Part shown: positions 18,429-27,251 of the stretch, one piece after another
How the letters are laid out: the number at the start of each line of letters is the position of its first letter
How positions within the stretch are numbered: position 1 is the first letter of the stretch
NCBI GenBank assembly: GCA_025331435.1
Contig: JAIWNI010000193.1
Coordinates: forward strand, 1-27,251
Source of the DNA: Choanephora cucurbitarum
Lineage: Eukaryota > Mucoromycota > Mucoromycetes > Mucorales > Choanephoraceae
Direction: 5' to 3'
Length of the DNA: 27,251 bases
Position numbers and translations under genes: made by a program
The notes under the pieces: model-generated
The model's input: the letters and a program-made list of their open reading frames with translations, nothing else
Told to the model about the DNA's origin: nothing
Database searches by the model: none

Positions 18429-19184
18429 TTACTCTTGCTGTTTAGGAGAAGGAGGAGGGACAGCGAAAGAAGAGGAGGAAGGAAGTTTTGCACCTGCCAC
18501 AATGAGTTCTTCAGCCAAAGTCATTTCTTTGTACTTGGGATTCTTCTCCTCAAGCCTTTCTGCTAACGATTTCTTCTTAAACCGGTCTTCTTGTTCGAAT
18601 CTTTTTCTAGCTCCAGAATCATTAAACTAATAATTCTTAAACTCCTCATTTGGCCCTATTCCAACTGGTTAGTGGATGTTTCAAGTCTATGAGAGTATAC
18701 GCCTACATATGGTCCTAAAGACTGATTCGATTTTTTTAAAGAAGTAGATATCGTCACATTCCATTATGATTTTTTTGTGGTCGAGCTTGTTTTCAACCAC
18801 ATACTTATAAACCATGAATAATACATGGTTGCTTAATGTCTCTTTCTTCTTGATTTCAGCACCTTGTAGATTGCTGAGTGTTTCAAGTGTGTATACGAGG
18901 CAGACGTATGGCTTGTTGCGGTGTGAGAGCTTGGCATAGTGGCCAGGTTTGCCTTAAAGGTAATGCGTGTTAGTAATTATGCTTGCGTGAGTGCAATGTA
19001 TCTACCTGGGCCAGTAATGATATCTCCTTCTTTGAGTTTGAGCATCATCATGATGCCTGCATCATAGGATCGGATAGTGATCTCGTAACCTATGTCGATG
19101 CTACGTAAAGTTAAGTTTGCACAAAGGCCAGTGTTATTGTCAACAGTAATGAGTGTGTTTCTGCTTGTGATAGTTCCTTTGATT
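18429..19184 (-). pseudogene. Minus-strand spliced gene, probably inactivated by frameshifts
   Basis: Exon 1 (about 19184-19006) encodes KIKGTITSRNTLITVDNNTG...MMMLKLKEGDIITGP. A 53-nt intron at 19005-18953 has GT...AG ends and a perfect TACTAAC branch site (complement of 18969-18975). Splicing keeps the frame (IITGP-GKPGHYAKLSHRNKPYVC). After KPYVCLVYTLETLSNLQGAEIKKK the frame shifts near 18843 (TLSNHVLFMVYKYVVENKLDHKKIIMECDD). It shifts again near 18720 and, past a TAG near 18625, ends as NDSGARKRFEQEDRFKKKSLAERLEEKNPKYKEM...PKQQE at TAA 18431-18429. The beta-rich N-terminal part could be an OB-like fold, but this is a guess. No start codon was found. Additional introns cannot be excluded as the cause of the frame changes. 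Confidence 0.5.
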
Positions 19185-19886
19185 TTGGTTCATGCATAAT
19201 GTAAAGAGAAGTAAAAAGAAATGGTAGTTATTTCTGAATGTTGTCTACGCTCTATATCTTTTGACTACGATAATTTTATTTGTTAATTATGTGGTGATCT
19301 GAGCACATTTAGTCTCAACAATGACAATAAGGTTGCAAGAAAGACTAAATAAGTCATAACAGATATAACATCAGAGATAAAGTAAAAGATCTAAATCCTT
19401 ACTAGATATAGAATCCAATTGAAGTCAATAAGATTCAACCCAAAGAACTAGACTCAAGAGATAGCATCACATCATTCGGTAACATAAATCCTTGGGACAA
19501 GGAATGATGGTAACTATTGAAGTTACAAGTAACAGTAGTACACTGACTTAGTACAAACTCCATAATCTGTGATTACATCAAATCCTTTACTGAAAACATA
19601 TAAATAGTTGTTGTTAGAAAACATTAGTTCTATAACCTTTTTTTGAAGTAATAAACAGTTTAAAACAATCTCACTGTACTCTCTCTCTCTCTCTCTATTA
19701 TTTTTCCTCTATCTTCCCTCTTAAATCTTTGTCAGAACATCACAAACCATTTACTTTTGCATTAGAATGATAAATTGGTCCTCTTTTTTTGTTTAAGTGA
19801 TTCCGTTTTTTTTTTGTTGCATTTGCCTATCTCTTTCTTTTCCTTTTGTATCCTTACTTTGCCTATCATCTATTTGTTTATTACCA
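19185..19886. other. Intergenic, AT-rich, presumed upstream region of the 19887 gene
   Basis: Frequent stops occur in all frames. It contains a CT microsatellite (19679-19696) and pyrimidine-rich tracts at 19690-19880, a common feature of fungal promoters. Nothing else was recognised. Confidence 0.5.
19679..19696 (+). repeat. (CT)9 microsatellite
   Basis: Nine CT units end in CTATTATT. Confidence 0.95.
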
Positions 19887-20505
19887 ATGCTCAATTATCA
19901 ATTCTCCCGAATTCTCTTTGTGGAAGCTTTTCCTTTGAAGGATGACAATTATTTTTACTACAGGCAAGATCGTTTGTTTCAACAGTTAAAACGTAAGTCC
20001 ATGTGCGAATGTGTATTCTATATAACTAAAACTAAGTTATAGGCATCCTTTTTCCACAGCTGTTAATCAATGAAGAGACTGCGGAGGTGCTGAATGAAGA
20101 CTATGAGGTAAACTTTTACCACTTCTTGGATGATGAGCCCTGTGGGAGTGTCCGTTGTTTTGTGGACCCGGAAGAAGCAAGGATGGCACGGGATAAATTT
20201 TGGAAGCAGATGAAGCTGTTACAACCCAGTATGGTTGTTATTAGCAGTGGAAGATTGGCGAGAACCATCTTCCAGCTGAATAGCAACTTTACTGGGGAGT
20301 AAACAGTAAAGAAATGGAAAAACAGTGGACTGGAAACGATCTTCTATTGCATTCCTAGCACAAGAAAACAAAACAGGGAAAATGTGGATAAGTAAGGCCT
20401 ATTTGGTTGAATGATTAACACTCAGGTATTCACTACTTCTTTCTCTTTAGTGCGTTTGACTTGCTTCTAGAAAGAATCAAAGATCTAGAACTTAATTTCG
20501 AATAA
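19887..20505 (+). pseudogene. Three-exon small gene with one in-frame TAA
   Basis: Exon 1 is 19887-19992 (ATG, MLNYQFSRILFVEAFPLKDD...). Intron 1 is 19993-20042 (GTAAGT...TTATAG, 50 nt). Exon 2 is 20043-20391. Intron 2 is 20392-20450 (GTAAGG, branch GATTAAC, TTCTCTTTAG, 59 nt). Exon 3 is 20451-20505, ending AFDLLLERIKDLELNFE-TAA, with AATAAA overlapping the stop. All phases agree and give 169 codons. The only disruption is TAA 20300-20302 (codon 122), after which the same frame continues (VKKWKNSGLETIFYCIPSTRKQNREN) into intron 2. Exon 2 contains INEETAEVLNEDYEVNFYHFLDDEP and SMVVISSGRLARTIFQLNSNF. I do not recognise the family. Either it is a recent pseudogene, a truncated 121-aa protein is made, or the base call is wrong. 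The first ATG may not be the true start. Confidence 0.55.
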
Positions 20506-20631
20506 AATAAGGTTTAGATTTTTTTTTGGCAATTGAAGTTGAAGTCTGTCTTTGGGATTCTTCTTCTCTTTTGAGTAATACTCTTTTTTGATTTTATTAT
20601 GACTTTTTTTCTCTTTGGTAGTGATATTCTT
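20303..20631. other. Convergent 3' region between two genes
   Basis: It holds the last exon of the plus-strand gene (20451-20505) and an AATAAA at 20501-20506. For the minus-strand gene it holds a complementary AATAAA near 20594-20600 in a T-rich tract. Confidence 0.5.
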
Positions 20632-21080
20632 TTATATGACTGGTTTATCAGTAAACGATGATTGTGAAGGATGTTCTACAAATTCAATGGTTAATAGTTC
20701 GGTATAGCGGTAACATTGGTGATGGTCTACTGAACTGAAGAAGGAAATCACACAAGCCGGTCTTTTGTTTTCTTTATGCTTACAAGTGTAATAAGCATTT
20801 CCAACTCTTTCTACAATAGTGGCTTTGAAGGACGACACTGCTATCCATATCATGTCTGGTGCAGTAAACCACCGTTCTGAAGCCTCCTCTGGTATAAGAG
20901 TTGGTACACGATCGATTGATATAAAGTCATCCAATTTGGAGAACTCTTCAAATCGCTCTTCATAGGTGAGAAAGGTTTTATTGTTCGTTCCATATGCTAA
21001 ACATTCATTTTGGTAGTAGTGTAAGAATGAAATAAAGCAAGATGAAATCAAACAAAGAGAAATCCTGTTTAAACCGGATT
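20632..21080 (-). CDS. Hypothetical protein exon with signal-anchor-like segment
   Basis: The frame is open from about 21108 down to TAA 20634-20632. It reads SHKAGKKIKSGLNR (basic), ISLCLISSCFISFLHYY (hydrophobic, about 17 residues), then a globular tail of about 125 residues (YGTNNKTFLTYEERFEEFSKLDDFISIDRVP..., ERWFTAPDMIWIAVSSFKATIVERVGNAYYTCKHK..., CYRYTELLTIEFVEHPSQ). Basic residues before one hydrophobic segment suggest a type II membrane or secreted protein. No ATG is in frame upstream of the hydrophobic segment; the frame-scan start at 21051 is TTG. A 5' exon is therefore likely, possibly joined near CACACAAG at about 21086-21093. A polyadenylation signal lies downstream. Family unknown. 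Confidence 0.5.
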
Positions 21081-21387
21081 TGATCTTTTTCCCAGCCTTG
21101 TGTGATGCAGATCAATAAGGTGATTTGGTTCCCTTTTTCTTTTACCCTTTTGCTTTTCTTCGTATCATTTTTAGCCTTACTTTTCTTTCTCTTAACAAAT
21201 GAAGATTATAAGTCCTACAAACATCAATCTCACCACAGTAAACATGTATGCTATTGTGATGTGTACCTGGGAAGGCAAGTTGGTGTCAATGGTTAGATTG
21301 GTTGATGATTAAACTTGTTTGTTGTTAGTTGTGTATGTTGTCGAAGCTTTCAAGATGATCAGGACAGATGCATCTTTATGACGTAGC

Positions 21388-21575
21388 AGATGTTATTGAG
21401 AGACAAGATTTCTCTGAGTGATCCTGCAAAGCTATACACTCTTTTTTCTGCAGCAAACTGCGAAACATCTGACAGCAAATCAGTCAAAGTCATGCAGTTT
21501 TCTTATATAGATCATCCTGCTCTCACAAGTTTGGCTTGGCTTTCATACAAAAGCAAGGGGTTTCGAGATGATTAG
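21388..21575 (+). pseudogene. Short coding fragment that is repeated at 16.7 kb
   Basis: The ATG at 21390 opens a 61-codon frame (MLLRDKISLSDPAKLYTLFSAANCETSDSKSVKVMQFSYIDHP...) ending at TAG. The first 35 bp recur, inverted, at 16718-16752 with two mismatches. This implies a dispersed gene or element family rather than a unique small gene. No domain is recognised. Confidence 0.35.
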
Positions 21576-21642
21576 GCGACTTTGAACGAGCATGCTTCTT
21601 GCGATAATGGCATGCTTTTATCGTTTCATACGGCAACATCAG

Positions 21643-21681
21643 AATACTAGGTATGCTTACTGGATGCACAGAGTTAAATTG
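21643..21681 (+). repeat. Degenerate direct repeat, copy 1
   Basis: AATACTAGGTATGCTTACTGGA and the following bases align with 22261-22299, with about 8 differences in 39 bp, mostly C/T. Confidence 0.5.
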
Positions 21682-22260
21682 TATTATTTTATTGTATAGA
21701 AAAGCAGTTTTCTTTTTGTATTATTAATAGGGGGGGTTGAAATGAAAACTCAAATGGCCTGTAAATCTTTATTAATATAACAGCAAATACACAAATCAAA
21801 AGTTAACGAAAATACAATAAGGAGCTTAGGTTATCATACTAGGGATGAGGAGCGAAACACTGTGCTTCATGACGTCTGATGATCCTACATTGTAGAGGAA
21901 CTCCATCACGGCTCACTGGCTAGTTAATAGGATTCATAAAAAAGTGTCAAACACCCAGATTTTTGAGGTTTTTGGATTCATGAAAACCCAGAATGAATGG
22001 GAGAGATAACCCTAAAGTTCTAGTTTCCTGACCCCATTTTGGGGCCCAGCACCCAGAATCTGTAGTACGTCTATAAATGAATTCATTTTGAAGGCCAAGA
22101 GTAATAAACATATATCTTAGAGTAGAGCTACAGAGACAAGTAGGCTTTAAGAATTGTACAGTATATGACTGATCATGTTTCTTGAAGCCTTGCTAGAGCA
22201 AGGACGTGCTTCTTCTGTTTAATAACCATACTGAGCTTCTTCAGTTATGGCTTCGTTTAA

Positions 22261-22299
22261 AATATTAGGTATGCTTATTGGAAGAATAGAGCCAAATAG
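22261..22299 (+). repeat. Degenerate direct repeat, copy 2
   Basis: AATATTAGGTATGCTTATTGGA aligns with 21643-21681, 618 bp upstream. Confidence 0.5.
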
Positions 22300-24950
22300 G
22301 GTTTCTTTGTTACAATCAAATATAGATTCTTATATATCCTATAAATGGACACTTTATTAGCACATTATGGTTTTCAGCCTTCCCTTCATTAACTAGAATA
22401 ATTTCTATGTTTCTACACAAAGAACGGTATACTGGGTATTCAGATGCGCCTTTTGGTTGACCCTAAAGAGCAATTTTTAAATGGATAAAAGGCCTTTACC
22501 ATCAGGATTCAGCCTTTAGAGAGCCTTCTAGGGCTTGAATCAATTTTGCTTTGAAACCCAGGTATTTTTTTTTTCTTTGGATTGCTTGTAGCTTCTTCAT
22601 TTTTCCTTAGGGCTATAGACCAGACGATGCACATGAAGCAGTAGAACAAGTCATCAGAAGAGCAGACAGTCAATATAATAAGCGATATAGAGAAAGAAGC
22701 GTTAGATAGACATTTTAATTGATAATAAAAAGAATAAAGATAGGACTTGAATCACTTTTTAAAAAAAGTTGGAATCGTCCTCATTGACATGTCTTCTTAC
22801 CAGCAATGAGTACATCTTGTTCTTGAAGCAAGTGTGTTAAACTTTATCTTGACAGGAGTTCTCTATTAAGAGAACAAAAGCGCGAAACGAAATGCAAATT
22901 GCAGCTTGAGAGCCAGTTTCATCACCTTTCTCGACAAAATTCTGAAGAAACTAAAGCTTCACACCCAAGAGAGCCATCACATGCGTCCATCAGCTTCACG
23001 ATAAGCCTTACTAGCAAGCAGCAGAGTCAAGTCGCAATACAAGCTTGTTGCATTGATACAAAGGGACGATACAAGTACTACAAGAGCCAATATCAGGTAA
23101 CAATTTGACAACGAAGCAGTTCACTTACTGATGAGTATATTAGAATAGACAACGCAAGTAAGTAGGCTTGAGGATAGAGCACTAGTGTCTCAGTAAGACC
23201 ATAGCAGCAATTCAAATAAGCAGAGTACTGAAAGGATTGAAGCCAACTAAGTCAGTTAGGCATGATGGGATAAGAGAGACAATGTAAGTGAATAGGAAGC
23301 ATGATCCAGAAAGAACAGTGACTAAGGAACGGGCGGTTGATCTATAGGAAAGAACGGATTAGCCAATTGATGATACAACAGATGAAGAGACAGGATATGA
23401 CTAATAGTATACTGTTGGCCAAAGGAGACGAGCATCAAGCAAATAGGTCAAATAGAAGAAAGCCATGATGGAGAATGGCTTCAAACACAGAATACTGGAT
23501 GAGAGATAGATCATGAGTTCATTTGGACATGGATGTCAGAAGAATGAGGGTACACGCAAAGTGAATAGAGCGATGGGACAGAAGCCTCAAATGTGAGTAG
23601 CATCAAGTAGAGTGGAAAGGGATTAGTGATTGAAGGATGCGGATTATTTGAGAAGGCACAATGGACAATATTGTTTTCGAAGCTGTCGCTGATAAGAATA
23701 TCTCGATCTCGAAACTCTGGACAGATGTTATATGCATGTTGTCCGAAGACGAAGGAGTTTCTTGGGTGCTGTCATGTGAAAAGCAAAGTTAAGCATGCAG
23801 ATTGTTGACTGTTTCCATTGATACAAGGCCTACCTTTTGCTGTGCGTTTGGTGAAAAAAGAGAAGAAGATGAAGAAGAAAATGGTGGAATGAGAAAAATG
23901 GCCGGTATATAACATCATTTGGGCAGCGATGGGAACAACACTAGTAATTGCACCGAATATGAGATGATAAGAGTTGACGCAATAAGCAAATGTCTTTGGT
24001 TTGCATGAAATTTCTTGATGAGATGTCTTGAATCAGTTTACACTGAAAAATGGAAAGAGCAATCAGAAATAAACATTTGCTTCAATAAGATACAATAAAG
24101 GATAAGCAGATCGCTTTATCTTAAAGATAGTGTAAAAGTAGAGACTTTAAATGGAAGAGCGAATGGTAGTAGAAACAGTGGGATCTTACAGACAAAGTAG
24201 AGCAATCATGGAGTAGCTAAAAAGAGTATGTACTTCCAAGCATTGATAAAAATGGTTATCTTTGATTTTTATTGTAGGTCACACTCAAAGTGGATCAAGA
24301 GGGAAGTGGTTAGTATCATAAGAGCTAACAGTGAGCATTTAGATAGGTCATCAATAAAATTCCATATCACATTCTGAACGCATGAGTATATCGACTAAAG
24401 ACCGCATAATTGACTCTTCAACTCTTGCAAGTAGTGTTCAAGGCCGTGGGGTGTAGCTGATGTTATTAGGTCTTGTACTACGATAAGAGAAAAAGTTGAC
24501 CATGTAGCTGAGATGGTTTAATAGAGTAGTCGAACTTTTTCAAAATCCAAAATTTTATGTATAGTATATTGATCCATCATCTATGATATAACAAATATAT
24601 GCTCAGAGAAAAAGAGAAAGTAACAACAGGTTAAGATATCAAAAGAGATGATTGAGATGAAGAAAAGGCAAAAAAAAAAGGAAAGACTTCGTACAGAAAT
24701 CTAGATCTAAGGACTGTGTTTTTTATCCGAATCCTGATGTATCTCTGAAGATATCGGACGACAAAAGATTTGGGTGATGAAATATCTATCGCGTTTCTGT
24801 TCTTTTCCTTTTTACCAATCATCCTACCCTTTATTATACATATATCATTTACAACTAATCTTCGTATCTCTTCTTTGGCCATGCCGAACTCCTTCGAGTT
24901 TTTTATGATACATTGAGTCCGGCTAGATAGATAGATTACTAAATAAAATT

Positions 24951-26445
24951 TTATTTTTTAACAACCATACTCGTTAAAGCGGTCCATGGTAATGTTTCGA
25001 TGCTACTTTCTTCTTCTTCTTTTTCATGGCATTGATCTTCGTACAACTTCCTTAAAACAGAAATCTGCGAAAAATACGATCCTAAGGTTATGAAAGTGGA
25101 TTCCGTGGTAGGTATTGCGATTCTTCCAATTTCACAGAAGAAATACAAGCCATTAGATTTTTTCATCATGTAGAAAACCATTTCGTTGTCAACACTGAAA
25201 AATGACATCACCGACTTCAATTTTTGTTGTTGCATAGCTACTTGAGAAAATAACGCTAAGCGATATTTATCTCTGTTGCAACTATCAACAGAAACTTCTT
25301 TTCCTTTGCATTCCCCGAAGAGATTGTTCGATTTGACTTTGGTGTTTAGGACATCTACCAAATAGTCTGGGCGTGTACCGTAGAAGTTGTTTATCGTGTT
25401 GGAGGAGTGCGGGTGATGCCATGAATCAATCTTGAAAATGCTTTTGACAAAGTTATGTACATAACTGCACTGTACATGCATTTCAGACCTTTTGGTATTC
25501 TCGACTGTCATTTCCGGCAACCTATTAAACTGGTTAAATAAAAACATTGAAATACACATAAAGATAAATACATACAACGCCACGATGACTTCCAAAATAC
25601 AGAGAACAGTTTTGTCATCTCTGTACTTCTTGTAAGCTTCAACCACTTTCAATATTGCAGCCCAACTGTTATACTGCTTTTTGTACTCCCACAGAATTTG
25701 CTGTAAATCATAACTGATTTCAAAAGAAATTTCATCTATGACAAATTCACCAGATATGTTTTCGTACAAGGATTGGTATTGCTTTGGTTCTAAAAAATCG
25801 CAACCACCTTTTGGACCTTCAACAAAAACAATTGAAGACAAGGACCTACTTCATGTTAAAAAAATAAATTTCAAGTCCCTGTTCTATACTTACAACAACT
25901 TATGGAGATCAGTTCTCCAGTTATAGAATTGTTCAGCCTGGAATTTAGAGAGGCACCTTTTTTGATAATCATAAAAAAGTTGATTGAAATCAACTTGTTC
26001 TCCAACGATAAGACCATTTTCAGAAGGTTCTGGTATCTTCCAGTCAACAATGCTCATCTCATCAAGCAATCTTTTCACACCAGCAATTTCGGAGGATCCA
26101 GTGGCATTGGAAACAGAATAATCAACCTATTTTTTTTTTTAATATTAATAACCATAACAGATATCAACGAAATATACCTACCAACTTCTTTCTTCTTTCA
26201 ACTGCAGTAAATAACTTTTCCCATACACACCATTGAACCTCGTATAACTTAGATGCTGCTGTACAGTTGTATACTTCCCGATATATATCTTGGTACATCT
26301 TCAAAAGGTTAACCTTCAGGTCTTTAGCAGTATCACCATCAATAGCACTTTCAATTTCTTTACGATAATCAATAATAAATAAAATCAAATGGGGAGCTTC
26401 AGTAACTTGAATAAATTGACGAAATGTGGCTTTGAAATCAGTCAT
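24951..26445 (-). CDS. PD-(D/E)XK nuclease-like family protein, three exons, intact
   Basis: Exons are 26445-26182, 26126-25894 and 25845-24951, with introns of 55 nt (GTAGGT...AATAG) and 48 nt (GTAAGT...GTAG, with a TTTAAC branch-like site). Phases 0 and 2 join cleanly to give 463 aa from the ATG at 26445. The N-terminal half is helical (MTDFKATFRQFIQVTEAPH...). R324-P325-D326-Y327 and G343-E344-C345-K346 form a PD...(17 residues)...E-x-K signature of PD-(D/E)XK nucleases, followed by a helix (RLALFSQVAMQQQ). SEMHVQCSYVH lies before it. The same blocks occur in the broken copy at 5.4-6.5 kb. Residues about 248-269 are very hydrophobic and could be a membrane helix or an unspliced 42-nt intron (25571-25530, GTATTT...AACCAG, in frame). 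The C terminus is acidic (EKEEEESS). Catalysis, substrate and location are unproven. Confidence 0.7.
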
Positions 26446-27251
26446 TGTAAAAAATATTTAAAAATAAAAAGGAACAAATCTTCTTCTGATTCTTGTCTCA
26501 TTTTACACACCTTAGTTGTACGACCCCCTTAAGTGGCAGTCTGGCCAAACATATTGATTGGAACTACAACTTTTTTTCTTACTCGACTATCGCAGCCGAG
26601 TCATCTTTTTTACGCCAACGTAACCACTTAATTTCTTTTTTCTCATGTCAAACAATGTTGTCGTCAAGATCTAGATCAGCACGTTTGTTCATTCCACTTT
26701 ACATACTCTAGAAAAAAATTATAAAACAGACTAAGACATCTTATTACAAAATCCTTAATTACTTTCTAATCTTTAAATAGCTTGAAATAATATCTTCAAT
26801 TAACCTAAAACAGTCAGTGTCCAAATGATTACGAAGAAACGCCCAAAACATGTGATGGTTATTAATTTAACAAATCAGAAATACCACTTAACGACAAATA
26901 TCCACCGGTCTGACATCATCGTTGAATATAAAGAATCACAAATAAAAATAAGGGTTAAAATTGTAAATCAAAACAACAAAAGTGATATGTAACATAGATT
27001 TTACGCGTAAATATCACATTATATGATTCAGTGTTGGCTATGGTTTAATACTAGCATACAAATAGCAGCAACGCTTATTTGATTTTTTTGGTCCAACAAA
27101 CAAATTTACATAAAACCAATTTGTTACCAAATTTTTATAGTCCCAAAAAATTGGTTGTTAGTGTCTTCAAAAACTGCTAACAACCAACTTGTTTTGCACC
27201 GGATCTATTTAAAGAAATAGAGTTGTTTGTAACTTTTTTTACACGCTTTCA
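26446..27251. other. AT-rich flank, presumed promoter of the minus-strand gene, then unknown
   Basis: 26446-26520 is T/A-rich immediately upstream of the ATG at 26445. Beyond that there are stops in all frames; the frame at 26493-26711 has no supporting feature. Nested inverted repeats occur at 27114-27187. Confidence 0.45.
27114..27187. repeat. Nested inverted repeats at the window edge
   Basis: TTGGTTGTTAG (27151-27161) is perfectly complementary to CTAACAACCAA (27177-27187) across a 15-nt loop. AACCAATTT (27114-27122) also pairs with AAATTGGTT (27148-27156). The arms compete, as in the end of a DNA transposon or a structured RNA. The element, if any, runs off the window. Confidence 0.5.

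Larger units (their letters stand above)
21576..24950. other. Long mostly non-coding stretch
   Basis: I find no gene I can support. From 21.6 to 22.6 kb it is AT-rich, with the short direct repeat above, a G7 run near 21730 and a CCCC-ATTTT-GGGG mini-hairpin near 22033-22045. From about 22.86 to 24.6 kb the plus strand is purine-rich with stops in all frames. Its reverse complement gives only short hydrophobic low-complexity frames. A frame at 24631-24882 (minus, 83 codons, ATG) ends 69 bp from the neighbouring gene's 3' end and has no supporting feature. Confidence 0.45.

Noticed and set aside
19797..20042. 81-aa frame-scan ORF starting at 19797
   Set aside because: Its first half is a pyrimidine-rich leader and it runs into intron 1; the supported start is ATG 19887.
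20059..20060. Alternative intron-1 acceptor CCACAG at 20059
   Set aside because: Using it puts exon 2 out of frame with exon 1 and hits a TGA at once; TTATAG at 20042 keeps the frame.
21102..21296. Plus-strand 64-aa hydrophobic ORF
   Set aside because: Overlaps the 5' side of the minus-strand membrane-type exon, has low-complexity Phe/Leu content and no supporting signal.
24631..24882. 83-aa minus-strand ORF downstream of the nuclease-like gene
   Set aside because: It has an ATG and stop but no domain, intron signal or homology I can see; length is within chance.
26493..26711. Plus-strand 72-aa ORF
   Set aside because: Ser/Phe-rich chance frame upstream of a minus-strand gene.
1..27251. 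CRISPR arrays, rRNA genes, LTR retrotransposons, telomere repeats
   Set aside because: No regularly spaced repeats, no rRNA-like sequence, no paired long direct repeats and no telomeric tracts were seen; isolated CCCTAA near 22010 is a single occurrence.

Overview
The window reads as nuclear DNA of an AT-rich eukaryote with short GT-AG introns. An early-diverging fungus (Mucoromycota-like) fits best. This rests on introns of about 42-59 nt with TACTAAC/TTAAC-like branch sites, APE-type LINEs with CCHC ORF1 proteins, and a PD-(D/E)XK-like gene family that resembles proteins I associate with Mucoromycota. The assignment is inference; no rRNA or complete host tRNA is present.

Layout. (1) 1-3720: plus-strand LINE (LINE A), cut by the left window edge. 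A 1,348-bp Mutator-like element with 283-bp terminal inverted repeats and a 9-bp target duplication sits inside its reverse-transcriptase reading frame. (2) 3961-5029: a second, 5'-truncated LINE (LINE C) with its own 14-bp target duplication. (3) About 5440-7060, minus strand: decayed coding sequence, with a broken PD-(D/E)XK-like gene and, upstream of it, three zinc-knuckle-like motifs. (4) 7444-8100: plus-strand frame broken by one TGA. (5) 8635-13870: an apparently complete minus-strand LINE (LINE B) with intact ORF1 and ORF2, a poly(A) tail and a 15-17-bp target duplication. (6) About 13.9-19.2 kb: a graveyard of coding remnants on both strands, many not visible as long ORFs because they lack start codons or carry frameshifts and stops. 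(7) 19887-20505: small three-exon gene with one in-frame TAA. (8) 20632-21080: minus-strand exon with a signal-anchor-like segment. (9) 21.6-24.9 kb: mostly non-coding, with short degenerate repeats. (10) 24951-26445: an intact three-exon minus-strand gene for the PD-(D/E)XK-like family, paralogous to the broken copy at 5.4-6.5 kb. (11) 26.4-27.25 kb: AT-rich, with nested inverted repeats at the right edge.

Overall this is a transposon-dense region. Three LINE copies show three states: interrupted, truncated and intact. The two most distinctive items are the Mutator-like element, whose inverted repeats each carry an inward-facing RNA polymerase III-type A box/B box/T-run unit, and the pair of PD-(D/E)XK-like genes, one intact and one dead.
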